From: JAQTNA01 sp043743785
GTDB taxonomy: Bacteria > Pseudomonadota > Gammaproteobacteria > Burkholderiales > Rhodocyclaceae
Length of the DNA stretch: 64,000 bases
Direction of reading: 5' to 3'
NCBI GenBank assembly: GCA_043743785.1
Contig: JAYTVW010000001.1
Location: forward strand, 13,498 to 77,497
Position numbers and translations under genes: made by a program. This document shows positions 59,089-64,000 of this stretch, one piece after another. A model generated the notes under the pieces. That model had not been told where the DNA came from and searched no databases. It was given only the letters and a program-made list of their open reading frames with translations. Position 1 is the stretch's first letter, and every line of letters begins with the position of its first letter.

Positions 59089-59113
59089 CCCCCCCCCCGG
59101 GACTGCAGGGGGG
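59089..59113. terminator. C10/G6 hairpin after the ATPase gene
   Basis: A run of ten C (59089-59098) and GGGGGG (59108-59113) could pair around GGGACTGCA. No clear T-run; weak support. Confidence 0.4.
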
Positions 59114-59137
59114 CGTGAGCCTGAAAAAACCCTTGAT

Positions 59138-59302
59138 CCTAAAAAACTCTGTTTGAAACGCCGAGACGCCGAGACGCCGAGGAAAAACAAGAACTTGGCA
59201 ACGTAACGCGCTTCACCCATTTGGTGAAGGCCAAAATCCTTACCATGTCTTTGTTTTCTCGGCGACTCTGCGCCTCGGCGTTTAGACAACTGCCTTTTTA
59301 AG
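59138..59302 (-). repeat. MITE-like inverted-repeat element, copy C (165 bp, opposite orientation)
   Basis: Reverse orientation of copies A and B: CCTAAAAAACTCTGTTTG ... AACTGCCTTTTTAAG. Inner hairpin TTCACCCATTTGGTGAAG differs in sequence from those of A and B but keeps its pairing. Between the ATPase gene and gene 59347. Confidence 0.9.
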
Positions 59303-59346
59303 CTTGAATTTTTTGTCCCATCCGGGGCTCACCAAGGAGAATCCGC

Positions 59347-59643
59347 ATGAACGCATACCCTCAGCATGTATCCGGGTGCTTTTCCCATCGCCAGGATGCC
59401 GAAAAGGTGTCCTCCCGGCTCATGAAGCAGGGCCTGCCGCAGGAGAGCTTCCATATTTTCGCAGCCGACGCCGCGCCGCTCAGCGACGCGCTGTCGAACG
59501 GCCAGGTGGTGCTGGTGGTGGATACCCGGACGCGCCAGGAGACGTCCATTGCACGGGCCGTCATCCAGGCCGCCGTCGGCGAATACAAGGACATCCTTGT
59601 CGCCGCCGGGAGTCCACACGCTTGGCCGGAAATAGTCAATTGA
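59347..59643 (+). CDS. Small soluble protein, general-stress-like, unknown
   Basis: 98 residues. HVSGCFSHRQDAEKVSSRLM and QGLPQESFHIFAADAAPL recall the N-terminal domain of general stress protein 17M-like proteins (compare the YflT-like protein at 51879). No membrane part. AAGGAG precedes the start. Confidence 0.65.
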   Translation: MNAYPQHVSGCFSHRQDAEKVSSRLMKQGLPQESFHIFAADAAPLSDALSNGQVVLVVDTRTRQETSIARAVIQAAVGEYKDILVAAGSPHAWPEIVN

Positions 59644-59694
59644 GTGCGCCGGCCCCGCTCCGAGGAGCGCCGGGGCCGGCGCTGATCCGGAGGT

Positions 59695-60426
59695 TTAGAC
59701 AGTCTCCTGGCGATGGCGCACGTCGCAGAGCAGGCGCGCCAGTTCCTTCTTGACCACGGCGTAGCATTCGCAGGCGCGCTTTTCCAGGCCAAAGCGGTCG
59801 AGTACCGAGATATGCCCTCTGCGGTAGCGAATGAGGCCCGCCAGTTGCAGTCGTCCGGCGGCCTCGGTAATGCCTTCCCGGCGTACCCCGAGCATATTGG
59901 CGATCAATTCCTGGGTGAGGACCAGATCGTTCGTCGGCATACGGTCCAGGGTCAGCAGCAGCCAGCGGCAGAGCTGCTGCTCCACCGAGTGGTGGCGATA
60001 GCAGACGGCGGTTTGGGCCATCTGGGTCATGAGGGCCTGGGTATAGCGCAGCAGCAGGCGATGCAACAAGCCCATCCGATTGAATTCCTGCTTCAACAAG
60101 CGCGCTTCCAGGCGATAGGCCTGGCCCGCCGTTTGCACCACGGCAGAGCTGGTGGTGCTGTTGCCCCCCATGAACAGGGAAATGCCGACCACGCCTTCGC
60201 GGCCCACGCCGGCGGATTCGGCGGAGGCGCCGGACTCCATGACGTAGTGCAGGGAGACGATGGAAGTGGTGGGGAAATAGACGTGCTGCAACTGCTGGCC
60301 CGGTTCGTAGAGAATTTCACCCAGGGCCAGGGGCACCGCTTTCAGATGGGGCAGCAGATCCGCGTATTCCGTGGGGGGCAGAGCGGCGAGAAGATGGTTT
60401 TGATTCGGACCGATGGGGCAGTGCAT
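59695..60426 (-). CDS. Crp/Fnr-family transcription regulator
   Basis: 243 residues. Cyclic-nucleotide-binding-type beta-roll (LALGEILYEPGQQLQHVYFP, GREGVVGISLFMGG), C-terminal HTH (LTQELIANMLGVRREGITEAA). No Cys cluster of FNR. Ends the minus-strand signalling operon. The start ATG 60426 is five bases from the stop of the response regulator gene. Confidence 0.9.
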   Translation of the reverse strand: MHCPIGPNQNHLLAALPPTEYADLLPHLKAVPLALGEILYEPGQQLQHVYFPTTSIVSLHYVMESGASAESAGVGREGVVGISLFMGGNSTTSSAVVQTAGQAYRLEARLLKQEFNRMGLLHRLLLRYTQALMTQMAQTAVCYRHHSVEQQLCRWLLLTLDRMPTNDLVLTQELIANMLGVRREGITEAAGRLQLAGLIRYRRGHISVLDRFGLEKRACECYAVVKKELARLLCDVRHRQETV

Positions 60427-60430
60427 GGCT

Positions 60431-61273
60431 TCAGGCCCCGCAATCGGTTTTGTCGGCGCTGAGTTCCACGCCGATGCCACGATAGCCGATGAAGCGGCAG
60501 GATTGGTTGAACATGGGTTCTCCGCTGACCTGAAATTTCTGCTGCGAACCATCTGCATTGATGCGGCTGAAGACGAAGTCGAGGAAGGGCTGGCGGGCGG
60601 TAATGGTGGCCTGCAAGGCCTGCCGCTCCGCCTCATTCCAGCCGGCCTGGGGCGCCAGGCTGGCGGGGCTGTCCGCCAGGGACTCGACCTGAATGCCGAG
60701 CATTTCCAGGACCGGGCCGGAGACCTTGGTGAAGTTCATGTATTCGTCCTGTTCCCAGTACCAGTCGGAGGCCAGTTCCGTCAGGCTGCGGTAGCGGGCC
60801 TCGCTTTCCCGCAACTCGGCGGTGCGTTCCAGGACGGTTTGCTCCAGCAACTGGTTGTATTCCTCCAGGCGTTTGTAAAGGAGGCGCACTTCCAGCATGT
60901 TGCGGATGCGTGTCCTGACTTCCAGTACATCGAAGGGCTTGCTGATGAAGTCCCGGGCACCTGCCTGCAGGGCACGCAGCTTGTGGCCGGGCTGGGCCGT
61001 GATGACCAGCACCGGCAGATAGTCGTCCGCAAGATTGGTCTTGAGGCCTTCGATGACTTGAAAACCATCCATGTCGGGCATCTGCAGGTCCAGCAGGATC
61101 AGGTCGTAGTGGTTTTTGCGATGCAGCGCGCAAACCTCCAGCGGATTCATGGTGGCGCTGACATTGGTGTAGCCAGTCTCCTCCAGCAGTTGTTCCAGCA
61201 GGAGGACGTTGGACTCCTGGTCGTCCACGATCAAAACGCGGGCCTGGAGGATATCGGACTCGGTCGGCTTCAC
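60431..61273 (-). CDS. Response regulator with REC and PAS domains
   Basis: 280 residues from GTG 61273 (overlaps the upstream stop, GTGA). REC domain: VLIVDDQESN, LILLDLQMPDMDG with the phospho-Asp, and FISKPFDV. A coiled linker (LYKRLEEYNQLLEQTVLERT) leads to a PAS domain (residues about 160-270; RYRSLTELASDWYWEQDEY). No HTH. It may pass signals on to another partner. Confidence 0.9.
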   Translation of the reverse strand: MKPTESDILQARVLIVDDQESNVLLLEQLLEETGYTNVSATMNPLEVCALHRKNHYDLILLDLQMPDMDGFQVIEGLKTNLADDYLPVLVITAQPGHKLRALQAGARDFISKPFDVLEVRTRIRNMLEVRLLYKRLEEYNQLLEQTVLERTAELRESEARYRSLTELASDWYWEQDEYMNFTKVSGPVLEMLGIQVESLADSPASLAPQAGWNEAERQALQATITARQPFLDFVFSRINADGSQQKFQVSGEPMFNQSCRFIGYRGIGVELSADKTDCGA

Positions 61274-64000
61274 ACGGGTTCTTTCTGGCTTACAAGCGCC
61301 GGTTTGGTATGTCTCAGGGCCACATCCAGGGCGTCCATGAACGCCTTCACCTTGATGGGTTTGGTCAGGTAATTGAAGAAGCCGGCCTCCAGGGCTTTCT
61401 CGATGTCCCGGGGCACCGCATTGGCGCTGAGGGCGATGATGGGGATGTGGGCCGTGCACGGGTCCGCGCCGAGGAGCTTCATGGCTTCGATGCCGCTGAT
61501 GCCCGGCAGGTTGATGTCCATGAGTATCACATCCGGCTGGTAGGCGCGGGCGAACTCGATGCCCAGGGTACCATCGGCGGCGCTGATGAGGCGCAGGTCG
61601 GGGCGGCGGGCGATGAGTTGATCCACCAGCTCCAGGTTGGCCGGATTGTCTTCCACATACAGCAAGGTACGTATCAGGGTGCCGTCCTGCAGGTGGGGCT
61701 GGGAGACATGCTCGGTTTCCAGCATGGCCAGCTGGGGGGCCGTGGTCAGGCCCAGTTCGACCCAGAACACGCTGCCCACGTCCAGGGTGCTGTCCACCCC
61801 GATGGTGCCGCCCATCAATTCCACCAGGCGCTTGGTGACCACCAGGCCGATGCCCGTGCCTTCTTCGGTGCCGGCTTCCTTGCCGAGGCGGTTGAAGGGC
61901 TGGAAAAGCTGATGCACTTGTTCCGGCGCCAGTCCCGCCCCCGTATCCCGGATGCTGATGCGTATCGAATCAGGCGGGCTGAGGGTGCAGTCCACGCTGA
62001 CCGTGCCGCCCGGCCGGTTGTACTTGATGGCATTGAAAAGCAGGTTGATGAGCACCTGCTTGACCCGGGTGCGATCCGCATTGACGTAATAGGGCTGTTC
62101 GAAACGCGGGAACGTCATGCGGATGCCGCGCTTCTGGGCCTGGGGCGCGATCATGGAGCGGCATTCGAGCATGACTTCCACCAGGGACACGGGTTCCAGG
62201 GACAAATCCACCTTGCCCGACTCGATGAGGGCGAGATCGAGGATTTCGTTAATGAGTTCCAGCAGATACCAGCCGGCCTTGAGAATTTGCTCCAGGTTGC
62301 GCTTCTGGGTCAGGGTCGGCGGCGGGACGCCGGTTTCCATGAGCTGGGCGAAGCCGAGGATGGCATTCAGCGGCGTGCGCAATTCGTGGCTCATGCTGGA
62401 GAGAAAGTCGGATTTCGCCAGGTTGGCTTTTTCCGCCAGGGCGCGGGCGCCTTCCAGCTCCTGGTTCTTGTCCTGCAGCACCCGGTCCAGGCGCTTGCCT
62501 TCGGTGATGTCCCGGGCGGCGGCAAACATGCCCTGGAGCTTGCCGTTTCTGTCATAAAACGTGGTGGCATTGCAGGACACCACTGTCTCCAGACCATCCC
62601 GGGCGCGCACCGTGAGTTCGTAGTTGGTGATTTTTTTCTCGCTCAGCACCCGCTCGATACCCGCTTCGGCCCAGTGCGGATCGGTGAAATAGTCCTTGAA
62701 CGGCGTGCCGATCAGTTCGTTCCGGGTGCTGGCGGAGAGCGCCTCCATCTGCTTGTTGACGTCGGTGACAATCCCCGACGGGTCCGTGGTCATGAGGGCG
62801 TCGATATTCGCTTCGAACAGGGAGCGGGTATAGAACTGATGGTCCCGCAGGCGCTGGTCGAGCTTTCGCCGTTCCGCTTCCACTTGTTTGCGGGCGGTGT
62901 TGTCGGTGCCGATCAGCAGATAGCCGATGATGGTGTTTTGCGCGTCGCGCAAAGCCGTCACCGACACCACCGCCGGGAGGCGGCTGCCATCCTTGCGGAT
63001 GTAAGTCAGCTCGTAAATATCCTCAATGCCCCGACTGGCCTTGAAGACCAGGGCTTCAAAGCCCGGTGCGATGGGGGTGGACAATTCCACGCTGAGGGCC
63101 TTGGCCCGGGCAATCACTTCCTGCGGATCGGAAATCTCGGCCGGCGTGATCTTGTTCATGACGTCGGCGGCGGCGTAGCCCAGCATGCGCTCGGCGCCCA
63201 CGTTGAAAATCTGGATGACGCCGTTGGCATCCGTGGCGATACTGGAAAAGTTGGCGCTGTTGAAAATCGCGCTCTGCAGGGCGCCCGCCTTCAGCAGGGC
63301 CTCCTCGGCCCGCTTTCTGGCCGTGTTGTCTGTGCCAATCAGCAGATAACCAATAATGGTCTTTTGCGCGTCACGCAAGGCCGTAACCGACACCACGGCG
63401 GGGAAGCGACTGCCATCCTTGCGGATGTAAGTCAGTTCGTAGATGTCCTCGATGCCCCGGCTGGCCTTGAAGACCAGGGCTTCGAAGCCCGGCGCAATGG
63501 GGGTTTCCAGTTCCAGGCTCAGCGCCTCGGCCCGAACAATGACTTCCTGGGGGTCAGAAATATCGGCGGGGGTGATCTTGTTCATCACTTCCGCTGCCCC
63601 GTAGCCCAGCATGCGCTCGGCGCCCACGTTGAAAATCTGAATCACGCCATTGGCGTCCGTGGCGATACTGGAAAAATTGGCGCTGTTGAAAATCGCGCTC
63701 TGCAAAGCACCCGCCCGCAGCAGAGCTTCCTCGGCCTGCTTGCGTGCCGTGTTGTCCGTGCCAATCAGCAGGTAGCCGATGATGGCATCCTGATCGTCCC
63801 GCAATGCCGTCACCGACACGATAGCCGGGAAGCGGCTGCCGTCCTTGCGGAAGTAGGTCAGCTCGTAAATATCCTCGATGCCCCGACTGGCCTTGAATAC
63901 GAGAGCTTCGAAACCCGGTGCAATCTCGGTGCCCAACTCGAAGCTCAGCGCCTTGGCCCGCGCGATGACTTCCTGGGGATCGGAGATCTCGGCCGGGGTG
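61270..64000 (-). CDS. Hybrid histidine kinase with tandem PAS repeats (5' partial)
   Basis: Continues beyond the window end. Order: at least three near-identical PAS/PAC modules (142 residues each, ALQSAIFNSANFSSIATDAN and RGIEDIYELTY repeated), a further PAS (FEANIDALMTTDPSGIVTDV), HisKA (SHELRTPLNAILGFAQLM), HATPase (GIGLVVTKRLVELMGGTIGV) and a C-terminal receiver (VEDNPANLELV, VILMDINLPGISG, YLTKPI). The stop overlaps the start of the response regulator gene. Confidence 0.92.
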   Translation of the reverse strand, partial: TPAEISDPQEVIARAKALSFELGTEIAPGFEALVFKASRGIEDIYELTYFRKDGSRFPAIVSVTALRDDQDAIIGYLLIGTDNTARKQAEEALLRAGALQSAIFNSANFSSIATDANGVIQIFNVGAERMLGYGAAEVMNKITPADISDPQEVIVRAEALSLELETPIAPGFEALVFKASRGIEDIYELTYIRKDGSRFPAVVSVTALRDAQKTIIGYLLIGTDNTARKRAEEALLKAGALQSAIFNSANFSSIATDANGVIQIFNVGAERMLGYAAADVMNKITPAEISDPQEVIARAKALSVELSTPIAPGFEALVFKASRGIEDIYELTYIRKDGSRLPAVVSVTALRDAQNTIIGYLLIGTDNTARKQVEAERRKLDQRLRDHQFYTRSLFEANIDALMTTDPSGIVTDVNKQMEALSASTRNELIGTPFKDYFTDPHWAEAGIERVLSEKKITNYELTVRARDGLETVVSCNATTFYDRNGKLQGMFAAARDITEGKRLDRVLQDKNQELEGARALAEKANLAKSDFLSSMSHELRTPLNAILGFAQLMETGVPPPTLTQKRNLEQILKAGWYLLELINEILDLALIESGKVDLSLEPVSLVEVMLECRSMIAPQAQKRGIRMTFPRFEQPYYVNADRTRVKQVLINLLFNAIKYNRPGGTVSVDCTLSPPDSIRISIRDTGAGLAPEQVHQLFQPFNRLGKEAGTEEGTGIGLVVTKRLVELMGGTIGVDSTLDVGSVFWVELGLTTAPQLAMLETEHVSQPHLQDGTLIRTLLYVEDNPANLELVDQLIARRPDLRLISAADGTLGIEFARAYQPDVILMDINLPGISGIEAMKLLGADPCTAHIPIIALSANAVPRDIEKALEAGFFNYLTKPIKVKAFMDALDVALRHTKPALVSQKEPV
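62890..64000 (-). repeat. 426-bp in-frame tandem repeats in the kinase gene
   Basis: Landmark TTGAAGACCAGGGCTTC recurs at 63041, 63467 and (with substitutions) 63893, exactly 426 bp apart. About 2.6 copies are visible and the array continues past the window end. Confidence 0.9.

Noticed and set aside
1..64000. tRNA or rRNA genes, including a tRNA attachment site for the prophage
   Set aside because: None recognised by eye; insertion is by transposition into a repeat, not a tRNA.

Overview
The window reads as a piece of a high-GC betaproteobacterial chromosome (my guess is the Rhodocyclales/Nitrosomonadales side, judged by gene content only) carrying one complete Mu-like transposable prophage. 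Host DNA lies at 1-8815 and 48247-64000. The prophage occupies 8816-48246 (39,431 bp). Its ends can be placed to the base: it starts with TGAAG, ends with CTTCA, is flanked by a 6-bp direct repeat TCAAAC, and interrupts a 165-bp inverted-repeat element that occurs intact twice more in the host DNA of this window.

Host left part (1-8815): a cut-off FMN reductase, cbpA-cbpM (DnaJ-type co-chaperone and its modulator), two small exported proteins, enolase, an alpha/beta hydrolase and a SYLF-domain protein on the minus strand, and a phosphoketolase. Host right part (48267-64000): minus-strand envelope genes (two lipoproteins, a Cys-containing periplasmic protein, an OmpA-like protein), then plus-strand genes (HD-GYP phosphodiesterase, small stress-type membrane proteins, VIT-family transporter, transglutaminase-like protein, MlaC-like protein, transaldolase, and a P-type ATPase with a T8 frameshift). 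It ends with a minus-strand signalling operon: a hybrid histidine kinase with near-identical PAS repeats (runs off the window), a REC-PAS response regulator and a Crp/Fnr-type regulator.

Prophage: transcription diverges from about 20.0 kb. A consensus sigma-70 promoter whose spacer is almost entirely filled by an 18-bp palindrome drives the early genes leftward (BcepMu gp16-like protein, regulators, DUF3102, transposase A, ATPase B, small unknown genes, a Myb-like DNA-binding protein, DUF3164, RdgC, GemA, Mor). The repressor is read rightward, followed by a three-gene cassette (coiled-coil membrane protein, lipoprotein, DinD/BRO-type protein). The late genes fall into four units. Each is preceded by the same motif, TAAA-N4-TTTAATCG followed by a CGCGCGCG tract, which I propose is the Mor/C-type late activation site. 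The units are: (1) lysis, packaging, portal and gpF; (2) protease-capsid fusion, head completion and tail tube; (3) fibre-like accessory proteins including a 20-residue-repeat protein; (4) tail assembly with a -1 frameshift site, tape measure, tail tip and fibre. The tail genes are siphovirus-like while the transposition/early half is BcepMu-like, so the phage is mosaic.

The most interesting signals are the exactly reconstructable insertion into a MITE-like element, the repeated late-promoter motif, the frameshift heptamer A AAA AAC, an internal Shine-Dalgarno plus ATG inside the protease-capsid fusion, a counter-transcribed superinfection-immunity gene wedged before the tape measure, and the 20-residue-repeat tail protein. 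No tRNA, rRNA or CRISPR array was recognised.
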